From Chloroflexia bacterium (GTDB lineage Bacteria; Chloroflexota; Chloroflexia; Thermobaculales; Thermobaculaceae), in assembly GCA_013695265.1 (NCBI GenBank), contig JACDAU010000456.1:1-11587 (forward strand): a stretch of DNA of 11,587 nt, read 5' to 3'. Position 1 is the stretch's first letter. Every line of letters begins with the position of its first letter. The notes below the pieces were generated by a model that was not told the origin of the DNA, made no database searches, and was given only the letters and a program-made list of their open reading frames with translations. The translations under genes were made by a program, and so were the position numbers. Of the stretch, positions 1 to 6,356 are shown in pieces.

Positions 1-92
1 TAAGACAAAGAATTCCACGCGCTCTCTCACCTTACCACTGGGACGGGCTGCATTTCATAATAGCAGTTTGCCGGAAAGGGAAACAACACACA
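1..92. other. Gene-free left edge upstream of the ileS promoter
   Basis: No coding region can be supported in these bases. The first triplet is TAA and could be the stop codon of a gene lying to the left, but nothing in the window tests that. The stretch is less GC-rich than the genes that follow, as is usual for upstream regulatory DNA. Confidence 0.4.
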
Positions 93-122
93 TTGCCTGC
101 ACCTGCCTCGCCGTGCTATCCT
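93..122 (+). promoter_or_regulatory. Probable sigma70-type promoter for the T-box/ileS transcript
   Basis: TTGCCT (93-98) and TATCCT (117-122) are spaced by 18 bp and resemble -35 and -10 boxes, each with four of six consensus bases. The predicted start of transcription, about base 129, falls just before the first pairing strand of T-box Stem I at 133. That is where a leader promoter should end, and this positional fit is the main support. The boxes alone are imperfect. Confidence 0.55.
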
Positions 123-132
123 GATGCGCACA

Positions 133-422
133 GGCTGTGAGGGAAACGCAGTAGGCGTCGGGCAGGTCGATACAGAGAGTCCGGGGCAGGTGGGAGCCGG
201 GCACGGTACCGCCGACGTTGAAGATCATTCCGGAGCCGCCGCCCGAACCGCACCAGGTGCGCAGTAGACGCGGCCGGGGTCGCCACCCGTTACAGCACGG
301 CAGGGGCGTTTGGACGCGCCCCGCTGAGAGAGCGGGTACGCCCGAACACCGGGCAACGTCGCTAACAGGGGTGGTACCGCGGGCATTGTGCTCGTCCTCT
401 TTCTAGAGAGGGCGGGCGTTTT
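133..422 (+). promoter_or_regulatory. T-box riboswitch (isoleucine, AUC specifier) controlling ileS
   Basis: This leader RNA binds uncharged tRNA-Ile and lets transcription continue into ileS when isoleucine-charged tRNA is scarce. Stem I is visible: GGCT (133-136) pairs with AGCC (234-237), CGTCGG (156-161) with CCGACG (212-217), and GTCCGG (179-184) with CCGGGC (197-202). The AGTA of the S-turn is at 150-153, the AG bulge (ATACAGAGAG) at 170-179 and the distal GGTGGGAGCC motif at 189-198. In the specifier loop, ATC at 224-226 reads as an isoleucine codon in the usual GAA-NNN-A context. Further hairpins lie at 249-261, 303-322 and 340-354 (GCCCG/CGGGC, probably Stem III). The T-box consensus is at 367-381. 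Its bulge TGGT (372-375) would pair with an ACCA tRNA end, as expected for tRNA-Ile with discriminator A. In the antiterminator, AGGG (367-370) pairs with TCCT (395-398) and CGGGCA (380-385) with TGCTCG (389-394). This excludes the terminator. Confidence 0.95.
390..422 (+). terminator. T-box-regulated intrinsic terminator upstream of ileS
   Basis: An 11-bp stem forms between 390-400 and 407-417, with three G-U pairs and a six-base loop. It is followed by TTTT at 419-422 and more T-rich sequence up to 429. The 5' arm shares bases 390-398 with the antiterminator, so the two folds are mutually exclusive, as expected for a transcriptional (not translational) T-box. Confidence 0.9.
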
Positions 423-441
423 GTGTTTTAGGGGGCTAGCC

Positions 442-3400
442 ATGTTCAGCGAAGTGTCGGCGCGCACGGATTTTGTCGCGCTCGAGCAGGCGGTACAGGA
501 GCGGTGGGACCGCGAGAACACGCTGCGGTCGTACCTCAAGAAGAACGACGGTTCTCAGACCCGCTTCTCCTTCCTCGACGGCCCGATTACCGCGAACAAC
601 CCCATGGGCGTCCATCACGCGTGGGGGCGCACCTATAAGGATGTCATCCAGCGGTACCACACCATGCTCGGCGACGAGCAGCGCTACCAGAACGGCTTCG
701 ATTGTCAGGGCCTCTGGGTGGAGGTCGAGGTCGAGAAGGAGCTCGGACTCAAGAGCAAGCGCGACATCGAGGGCTACGGGATGGCGGAGTTCGTCAACCG
801 CTGCAAGGAGCGCGTCTGGAAGTACGCCGGCATCCAGACTCAGCAGTCCATCCGACTCGGGTACTGGATGGACTGGGATAACTCGTACTACACGATGTCG
901 GACGAGAATAACTACACTATCTGGACTTTCCTCAAGAAGTGCTACGAGAGCGGCTGGGTGTACAAGGGACACGACGTGATGCCCTGGTGTCCGCGCTGCG
1001 GTACCGGCATTTCGCAGCACGAGATCGTCACGGAAGGCTACCGCGACATCTCGCACATGAGCCTGTACGTGAAGCTTCCCCTCAAAGGCCGCCCAACCGA
1101 GTCGCTGCTCGTATGGACGACGACACCGTGGACGCTCTCCTCGAACGTCGCCGCAGCCGTCAACCCGGCGATGGAGTACGCCCGCGTCCGGCAGAATGGC
1201 GAGACCTACTACCTCGCAGCCGGAGCGCTGAAGTCCGCGCTTCGAGGCGAGTATGAGGAGTTGGGCCGCCTGCCCGGAACTGAGCTTGTCGGCTGGGAGT
1301 ACGAAGGGCCATACGACGAGCTATCCGCCGAGGCCGAAGTGCGCCACGTGGTGATCCCGTGGCGAGACGTCAGCGCGGACGAGGGCACCGGCATCGTCCA
1401 CATTGCGCCCGGCTGCGGTCAGGAGGACTTTGCACTCTCCAAGGAACACGACCTCGCCGTGGTCGCACCCATCGACGAGTTCGGCGTCTTTACGGAGGGG
1501 TTCGGATTTCTCAGCGGACGCTACGTAGGCGAGGTGGCCGAGCCGATCCGGGAGGATCTCAAAGAGAAAGCCCGACTCTACCGCGCGCAGGTGTACCGAC
1601 ACCGTTACCCGGTGTGCTGGCGCTGCGGCACGGACCTGGTGTTCCGGCTCGTGGATGAGTGGTTCATCTCGATGGACGAGCTGCGGCCGAGGCTGATGCG
1701 CGTCACGGAGGAGATGGCGTGGCTGCCCCCGTTCGGCAAGGAGCGCGAGCTTGACTGGCTGCGCAACATGCACGACTGGATGATCTCCAAGAAGCGATAC
1801 TGGGGCCTCGCGCTCCCGATCTACGAATGCCAGAGCTGTGGCAAGTTCGAGTTGCTCGGGTCCGAGGATGAGCTCCGCGAGCGGGCCGTCGAGGGCTGGG
1901 AGGAGTTTACTGGTCACACTCCCCACCGCCCGTGGATAGACGCGGTGAAGATCGCTTGCTCTGAGTGCGGCGAGACGGTGTCGCGTATTCCGGACGTGGG
2001 CAACCCCTGGCTCGACGCGGGCATCGTCGCGTACTCGACGCTGGACTATCGCCACGACCGTGATTACTGGCAGAAGTGGTTTCCCGCCGACTTTATCACA
2101 GAGAGCTTCCCCGGACAGTTCCGCAACTGGTTCTACTCGCTGCTCACGATGAGCACCGCGCTCGAAGACACACCGCCGACCCGGACGATCCTCGGCTTTG
2201 CCCTGATGCGCGACGAGCACGGCGAGGAGATGCACAAGAGCAAGGGCAACGCGATCTGGTTCGAGGAGGCAGCCGACAAAATGGGCGTGGATGTCATGCG
2301 CTGGCTCTTCTGCACCCACAACCCCACCGCGAACCTCAACTTTGGGTACAGCGCGGGAGATGATGTGCGCCGCCGTTTCCTGCTGCCTCTGTGGAACTCG
2401 TACAGCTTCTTTGTGACGTACGCGAACCTGGACCATTATACGCCCTCTACAGAGCCGGACCCCGCGAACCGGACACTCCTCGACCGGTGGGTGCTGTCGC
2501 GGCTCAACACTCTTGTCGAAGCGGTGCGCGCGGCGCTCGACCGGTACGACATGCTCGGCGCTGCCCGGCAAATCGAGCGCTTCGTCGTAGACGAACTGTC
2601 GAACTGGTACATCCGACGAAACCGCAGGCGGTTCTGGAAGAGCGTGTCCGACGCGGACAAGCGCGCGGCGTATGACACGCTCTACGCGTGCCTCGTCACC
2701 CTCGCGAAGTTGACTGCGCCGGTCATGCCGTTCGTCACGGACGAGATGTACGGCAACCTCGTCCGCTCGCAGGACGAGACCGCCCCGACTAGCGTACATC
2801 TCTCAACGTACCCAGAGAGCGACCCCACGCTTATTGACGCGCCGCTGGAGGCCGCGATGGACGCGGTGATCCGCACGGTAGAACTCGGACGGGCGGCGCG
2901 CAACGCCGCAAATCTCAAGGTGCGTCAGCCGCTCGCGCGCGTGCTCGTAAAGACCCCGACGCCGGAACTGGGCGACGCGGTACGCGAGCTTCGGGCGCAG
3001 GTACTTGACGAGCTGAACGTCAAGGAACTGGAGGTCGTCTCCAGTGCGGGTGACCTGGTGGAGTACTCGGTGCTCCCGAAGCTGCCGGTGCTCGGTCCGA
3101 AGTACGGGAAGCAACTGCCACGGATCCGCGCGGCCCTGCTGAACGTGGACGCGAGGCAGGTCGCCAGGCAGGCCCTCTCTGGCCAATCCGTGAATCTCGA
3201 GGTGGACGGGAACATGCTCTCGCTTGCGCCGGAGGAGATCCTCATCGAAGAGCGCGAGCGGCCGGGGCTTGCGAGCACGAGCGAGGCAGGATATGTCGTC
3301 GCGCTCGACACGGAAGTGACGCCCGAGCTTTACTATGAGGGCCTCGTTCGCGACTTCGTGCGGCAGGTGCAGAACCTGCGCAAGCAGGCGGGCCTGAACA

Positions 3401-3594
3401 TAGACGACCGGATCGTGGTCGTCTATGAGGGCAGCGAGGATCTTCATACCGCACTGACCACCTTTGATGAGTACACCCGCTCCGAAACCCTCGCGGATCG
3501 CCTGGAGGCCAGCGATCCCGCTGCCAGCGCGTACGCCCAAACAGTCGAAGTTGGCGACGTAAGCACGCGGATTGGGATCAGCAAGAGCGCGTAG
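442..3594 (+). CDS. ileS: Isoleucyl-tRNA synthetase, type 2-like, with altered HIGH motif (GVHH)
   Basis: Charges tRNA-Ile with isoleucine in the cytoplasm; 1050 residues. The start is the ATG preceded by AGGGGG at 430-435. An upstream in-frame start near 388 lies inside the terminator hairpin and is unlikely. The Rossmann catalytic core begins around residue 45. The normal HIGH tetrad is GVHH at residues 56-59, inside a context (HAWGRTYKD) that aligns with the usual HALNKTLKD. The KMSKS loop reads EMHKS (596-600) followed by K-G-N. The CP1 editing domain is intact by motif: TTTPWTLSSN at 226-235 and GTGIVHIAP at 315-323. Cysteine pairs at 183/186, 392/395, 463/466 and 506/509 suggest bound zinc. 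The tryptophan-rich WLDAG (523-527) and the FPGQFRNWF segment are typical of Ile/Val enzymes. About 350 C-terminal residues form the anticodon-binding and tail regions. Length and motifs favour type 2. Assignment to Ile over Val or Leu is supported by the AUC T-box. Confidence 0.97.
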   Translation: MFSEVSARTDFVALEQAVQERWDRENTLRSYLKKNDGSQTRFSFLDGPITANNPMGVHHAWGRTYKDVIQRYHTMLGDEQRYQNGFDCQGLWVEVEVEKELGLKSKRDIEGYGMAEFVNRCKERVWKYAGIQTQQSIRLGYWMDWDNSYYTMSDENNYTIWTFLKKCYESGWVYKGHDVMPWCPRCGTGISQHEIVTEGYRDISHMSLYVKLPLKGRPTESLLVWTTTPWTLSSNVAAAVNPAMEYARVRQNGETYYLAAGALKSALRGEYEELGRLPGTELVGWEYEGPYDELSAEAEVRHVVIPWRDVSADEGTGIVHIAPGCGQEDFALSKEHDLAVVAPIDEFGVFTEGFGFLSGRYVGEVAEPIREDLKEKARLYRAQVYRHRYPVCWRCGTDLVFRLVDEWFISMDELRPRLMRVTEEMAWLPPFGKERELDWLRNMHDWMISKKRYWGLALPIYECQSCGKFELLGSEDELRERAVEGWEEFTGHTPHRPWIDAVKIACSECGETVSRIPDVGNPWLDAGIVAYSTLDYRHDRDYWQKWFPADFITESFPGQFRNWFYSLLTMSTALEDTPPTRTILGFALMRDEHGEEMHKSKGNAIWFEEAADKMGVDVMRWLFCTHNPTANLNFGYSAGDDVRRRFLLPLWNSYSFFVTYANLDHYTPSTEPDPANRTLLDRWVLSRLNTLVEAVRAALDRYDMLGAARQIERFVVDELSNWYIRRNRRRFWKSVSDADKRAAYDTLYACLVTLAKLTAPVMPFVTDEMYGNLVRSQDETAPTSVHLSTYPESDPTLIDAPLEAAMDAVIRTVELGRAARNAANLKVRQPLARVLVKTPTPELGDAVRELRAQVLDELNVKELEVVSSAGDLVEYSVLPKLPVLGPKYGKQLPRIRAALLNVDARQVARQALSGQSVNLEVDGNMLSLAPEEILIEERERPGLASTSEAGYVVALDTEVTPELYYEGLVRDFVRQVQNLRKQAGLNIDDRIVVVYEGSEDLHTALTTFDEYTRSETLADRLEASDPAASAYAQTVEVGDVSTRIGISKSA

Positions 3595-3764
3595 CGAGCG
3601 AGCGCGGGCGGGAATCCTGCGCGTGCCGTTCAGATCGACACAGAGGCAGGGTTCGCAGTGTGCACGGGCGCATTGTTTGCGTGCCGGCTAGACCGCCTCC
3701 GACGCCGCGAACGCACGCACGGAGAGTGCCGGCGGGCCTCGTCCGTGTGCATGTTCTCAGACGC
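3595..3764. other. Intergenic region after ileS with GC-rich hairpins, no gene
   Basis: No ORF with coding character is seen here. Seven bases after the ileS stop, GCGCGGG (3602-3608) can pair with CCTGCGC (3616-3622) around a seven-base loop. A second hairpin, with one bulge, pairs 3665-3672 with 3678-3686. Neither is followed by a T-run, so they may be RNA 3'-end protectors or Rho-type ends; intrinsic terminators are less likely. The 8-mer GTGCCGGC occurs at 3681 and 3726; I attach no meaning to it. Confidence 0.4.
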
Positions 3765-3793
3765 TTGACTTAACCAGTGGGCTGTTCTATAAC
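3765..3793 (+). promoter_or_regulatory. Sigma70-type promoter for the small membrane protein gene
   Basis: TTGACT (3765-3770) and TATAAC (3788-3793) are separated by exactly 17 bp, each with five of six consensus bases. This is the best promoter match in the window and lies in a locally AT-richer patch. Transcription would start near 3800, giving a leader of about 84 bases before the ATG at 3884. It shows that the downstream gene need not depend on ileS transcription. Confidence 0.75.
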
Positions 3794-3883
3794 TCACATA
3801 CATAGGCGGAAGCGCCAGGCTCGCCTCACGCGGCACCCGTCCCTCGCGCCTTGTTGCGCTCCACGGATTCGTCGGAGAGAGAC

Positions 3884-4336
3884 ATGCAAAAGTATGAACG
3901 CGAGATAGAAGAGCTGCTGGAAAGGTTGGAGACGGAAGAGGGGAACGCCCCGCCCCGTCCGTTGCGGCGCGACCGACCGCCCCAACTTCCGCGCCGCCGG
4001 CGCACACCCGTCCTCTCCGCCCTTGGTAACGCCCTCAGCCGATACACGCCGAACTCCGGTCAACTCATGGCCGCAGGTTTCGGACTCGTGGTGCTCGCGT
4101 GGCTGCTGCCTTTGCCCGGCGTCATCGACGGGTGGGTGAAGATCCTCGGCGTCATCCTGTTTCTGGGCGCGATCCTCGTTGGCCTGCTCGGAGGCGGCCG
4201 GGGACGGCGTTCCCTTTATGAGGAGAAGACCTGGCGCGGTCGCTCGGTCGAGCCAGAGCGCGAGTCGTGGGACGATATCAAGGCCCGAATGGCAGACTCG
4301 ACCTACAGCATCAGACGCTGGTTCCGCCGCCGCTAA
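3884..4336 (+). CDS. Small two-helix membrane protein of unknown function
   Basis: I do not recognise a named family. The 150-residue protein starts at an ATG preceded by GGAGAG (3874-3879). A TTG at 3851 in the same frame lacks a comparable site. Residues 1-20 are acidic and look like an amphipathic or short coiled-coil helix rich in Glu, Leu and Arg. Residues 24-45 are rich in Pro and Arg. Two hydrophobic segments, about 60-81 and 85-103, are separated by a very short turn with one Asp, so a helical hairpin in the membrane is likely. A Gly/Arg-rich stretch and a charged tail follow, ending in RRWFRRR. By the positive-inside rule both termini probably face the cytoplasm. It has its own promoter. 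Its last 26 bp are shared with the convergent acetyltransferase gene. It may be a lineage-restricted envelope protein; no function can be assigned. Confidence 0.8.
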   Translation: MQKYEREIEELLERLETEEGNAPPRPLRRDRPPQLPRRRRTPVLSALGNALSRYTPNSGQLMAAGFGLVVLAWLLPLPGVIDGWVKILGVILFLGAILVGLLGGGRGRRSLYEEKTWRGRSVEPERESWDDIKARMADSTYSIRRWFRRR

Positions 4337-5117
4337 CAGGTTTTTTCAGGACGAGTCCAAACAGCTTGTACGAGCCGCGCGTCTGCCGGAAGCCAAAACG
4401 CTGGTAGAGTCTTTGTGACCGCTCATTTGACTCCTGGGTGCTGAGTTGCGCGTACTGGGCACCTGCGTCATGTAGTCGTTGCAGCGCCCACGCCAGCAGT
4501 TGCGTTCCGTAGCCATTGCCCTGAAACCGTGGCCGCACCGCCAGCCGGTCTATGTGCCCCCACTCCCGCAACTGCGTAATGCCGACGTACCCGAGCACCT
4601 CATCGTTTCGCAGCGCCACCCACATTGTCACTCCCGGCGTGTCCAGATACTCCTCGAACTCCTCGCGGCAGTTCCACCACAGCCACGGGAACGCGTCGCG
4701 GTCAATTCGCATCAGCTCGTCGATCCCACGGTTGCGCATGGGCTGTACCTCAATGGTCTGCTCGACAGTAAAGCCCGACAGCGTGCTGGTGCGCAGTACC
4801 AGCACCTCCTCCAGCATCCCGACGCCCGCGTCCCGGTAGAACCCGGTGGCCGATCGGTACTCCGCCGGATCTACGAGCACCGCCCCGTACGCCTCGGCGC
4901 GATCAGCAAGCAAGCGGTGCCAAAGGCCAGACCGGTGCCGCTCGCCCCGCGTCTCGAGCACTTCTACGACATCACTGCGGTTCCGCCACGGCCCGGCCAC
5001 CAGGTAGCTCTGGGTGCTGGGGACATGCCAGCTCATGCGGGGGTAGCGGCCCACATGCAGGCTCAGGTCCTCGCGGGAGAGCAGGCTAGTCCACGGCAGG
5101 CGAAGGGTGGCCACCAC
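4311..5117 (-). CDS. GNAT-family N-acetyltransferase (two GNAT-like halves)
   Basis: Probable acetyl-CoA-dependent N-acyltransferase of unknown substrate, 268 residues from the chosen GTG. The C-terminal half (about 118-258) is a recognisable GNAT domain. A beta4 strand and motif A (IDRLAVRPRFQGNGYGTQLL, residues 189-208) contain the R/Q-x-x-G-x-G acetyl-CoA pyrophosphate loop. Motif B follows with ESNERSQRLYQRFGFR (229-244). The N-terminal half ends with GFYRDAGVGMLEEVLVLR (92-109), which resembles the end of a GNAT fold, but it lacks a clear motif A. It is therefore likely a degenerate duplicated GNAT domain. The start is uncertain. The GTG at 5117 (or 5114) begins where the conserved-looking part begins and leaves room for divergent promoters. 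An ATG at 5216 would add 33 residues of low-complexity character, and still longer readings run into pyrF. No good ribosome-binding site is seen at any of them. Confidence 0.85.
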   Translation of the reverse strand: MVATLRLPWTSLLSREDLSLHVGRYPRMSWHVPSTQSYLVAGPWRNRSDVVEVLETRGERHRSGLWHRLLADRAEAYGAVLVDPAEYRSATGFYRDAGVGMLEEVLVLRTSTLSGFTVEQTIEVQPMRNRGIDELMRIDRDAFPWLWWNCREEFEEYLDTPGVTMWVALRNDEVLGYVGITQLREWGHIDRLAVRPRFQGNGYGTQLLAWALQRLHDAGAQYAQLSTQESNERSQRLYQRFGFRQTRGSYKLFGLVLKKPVSGGGTSV

Positions 5118-5262
5118 CTGCTTCGTTATTGGCTGCGGCTCGCTTGCGTGCGAGCCTTGCTGCAAAGACAATAGAAAGGCTCCGGGTGATCGTTCAGGGG
5201 CGCACTGTGCTAGCATTCTATCAGAGGCGTCGGCGGGCATCGAGAACGAGAGGAGGCACGAA

Positions 5263-6096
5263 GTGGGGGCGTTTCTGCGAAAGCTTGCGGCGTGCGCACA
5301 GGCAAACGATAGCCTCCTCTGCATCGGACTGGACCCCGACTTTGACCTCCTTCCAGGGGACTACGCCCGCGACGCCTCGGGTGTCGTTGCGTTCAACCAG
5401 TCGGTGATTGAGGCGACCAGCGATCTCGTGTGCGCGTACAAACCGAACCTCGCCTTCTACGAAGCGATGGGCAGCGCGGGCCTCCGGGCGCTCGAGCGCA
5501 CGCTGGCATTGATACCAGGGCACATTCCCACGATCGGCGATGCGAAGCGGGGCGACGTGCCAAACACCGCACGGGCATACGCCCGCGCCATGTTCGGCGC
5601 CTTCGGGTTCGATTCTGTCACCGTTAACCCATACATGGGGCCGGATTCGCTTGCGCCGTTCCTGGAATGGGAAGACAAGGGTGTATGGGTGCTGTGCCGA
5701 ACCTCGAATGCGGGCGCTGGTGCGGTGCAGGACCTCCCCGTGGGCACGGGAGCAGTCGAACCTCTGTACGAGCGGATCCTCCGCATGCTCCTCGACCTTC
5801 CCGCACGGGCCGATGTAGGCATAGTTGTCGGCGCGACATCGCCGGCAGAGCTTGCCCGGATGCGCACAATCGCTCCGGCGCTGCCCCTGCTAATACCAGG
5901 GCTGGGAACGCAGGGGGGCGAGGCCCGCACCGCCGTTGAGGCCGCCGAGACTGGCCCGGTGGTGATCAACAGTTCCCGGTCAATCCTGTACGGCCCCGAT
6001 GCCACGGTCAGGGAACGCGCCCTCAGAGCGCGCGACGAACTGAATGTGTACCGGCGGCTTCCGCACGCAGCAGCGGACGGGCACCGAGCGTCGTGA
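5263..6096 (+). CDS. pyrF: Orotidine 5'-phosphate decarboxylase (subfamily 2)
   Basis: Catalyses the last step of de novo UMP synthesis, removing CO2 from OMP in the cytoplasm. The 277 residues match the longer subfamily 2 enzymes; the classical E. coli type has about 240. The GTG start follows a strong AGGAGG (5251-5256) by six bases. The fold's key residues are visible: Asp24 in IGLDPD, Lys60 in YKPN, and the catalytic Asp93-x-Lys95 with Asp98 in GDAKRGD. TVNPYMGPDSLAPF and the C-terminal GLGTQGG and NSSRSI phosphate-binding segments follow. It diverges from the acetyltransferase gene. Other pyr genes are not in the window, so it is probably not in a pyr operon here. It is followed after 56 bp by the DUF951 gene on the same strand. 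Confidence 0.96.
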   Translation: MGAFLRKLAACAQANDSLLCIGLDPDFDLLPGDYARDASGVVAFNQSVIEATSDLVCAYKPNLAFYEAMGSAGLRALERTLALIPGHIPTIGDAKRGDVPNTARAYARAMFGAFGFDSVTVNPYMGPDSLAPFLEWEDKGVWVLCRTSNAGAGAVQDLPVGTGAVEPLYERILRMLLDLPARADVGIVVGATSPAELARMRTIAPALPLLIPGLGTQGGEARTAVEAAETGPVVINSSRSILYGPDATVRERALRARDELNVYRRLPHAAADGHRAS

Positions 6097-6115
6097 ATCG
6101 TCCGGCTTGCGCCTC

Positions 6116-6124
6116 TGGTACAAT
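6116..6124 (+). promoter_or_regulatory. Possible extended -10 promoter before the DUF951 gene
   Basis: TGG followed by TACAAT (6119-6124) fits an extended -10 element (TGn-TATAAT with one mismatch). No good -35 is seen at the right distance, which is tolerated with extended -10 promoters. Transcription would begin near 6131, about 22 bases before the GTG start. It would let the DUF951/MFS pair be expressed separately from pyrF. Confidence 0.4.
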
Positions 6125-6152
6125 CGCGCGCGAATAGAGGCAGGAGAAGGCA

Positions 6153-6356
6153 GTGGTTCAGTTTGCCCTTGGGGATGTGCTGCGGCTCCGCAAGGCCCAC
6201 CCATGCGGCAGCCTGGTGTGGACGGTGGTCCGGCTCGGCGCCGACATCGGCATCGTGTGCCAGGGATGTGGCAGGCGTGTGCTCATCGCGCGCAGCGAAC
6301 TGGAACGCAGGATCAGGAGCCGGGAGCCAGCGCAGCCAGACGGCGAGGCATCGTGA
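6153..6356 (+). CDS. DUF951 family small zinc-ribbon-like protein
   Basis: A 67-residue protein matching the DUF951 pattern: LGDVLRLRKAHPCGS, then VVRLGADI, then C-x-G-C-G-R-R-V, then a basic helix with SELERR. Cys18 in HPCGS and Cys36/Cys39 suggest a metal-binding or nucleic-acid-binding fold. The family's biochemical role is not established, so none is claimed. The GTG start follows AGGAGAAGG (6142-6150). Length is normal for the family, with about ten extra polar residues at the C-terminus. Its stop overlaps the start of the MFS gene (GTGA at 6353-6356), so the two are probably translationally coupled. Confidence 0.9.
   Translation: MVQFALGDVLRLRKAHPCGSLVWTVVRLGADIGIVCQGCGRRVLIARSELERRIRSREPAQPDGEAS

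Noticed and set aside
57..86. Minus-strand TTGTTT (81-86) and TATTAT (57-62) with an 18-bp gap, as a divergent promoter
   Set aside because: The -35 matches only three of six bases and no leftward gene is visible in the window, so it cannot be supported.
218..406. 62-residue reading frame in the ileS leader
   Set aside because: It lies entirely across the T-box specifier loop, Stem III and terminator, has no ribosome-binding site, and its composition follows the RNA structure.
1321..2799. 492-residue open frame on the minus strand within ileS
   Set aside because: It is an antisense shadow of a GC-rich gene with a strong motif-supported product on the + strand, and its translation shows no recognisable domain.
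3640..3700. Possible tRNA because of a GGTTCGCA-like segment near 3648
   Set aside because: No acceptor or anticodon stems can be paired around it; the similarity is limited to a few bases.
4337..4356. T-run (TTTTTT near 4341) as an intrinsic terminator of the membrane-protein gene
   Set aside because: No stable hairpin directly precedes it on the + strand, and it lies within the coding sequence of the convergent acetyltransferase.
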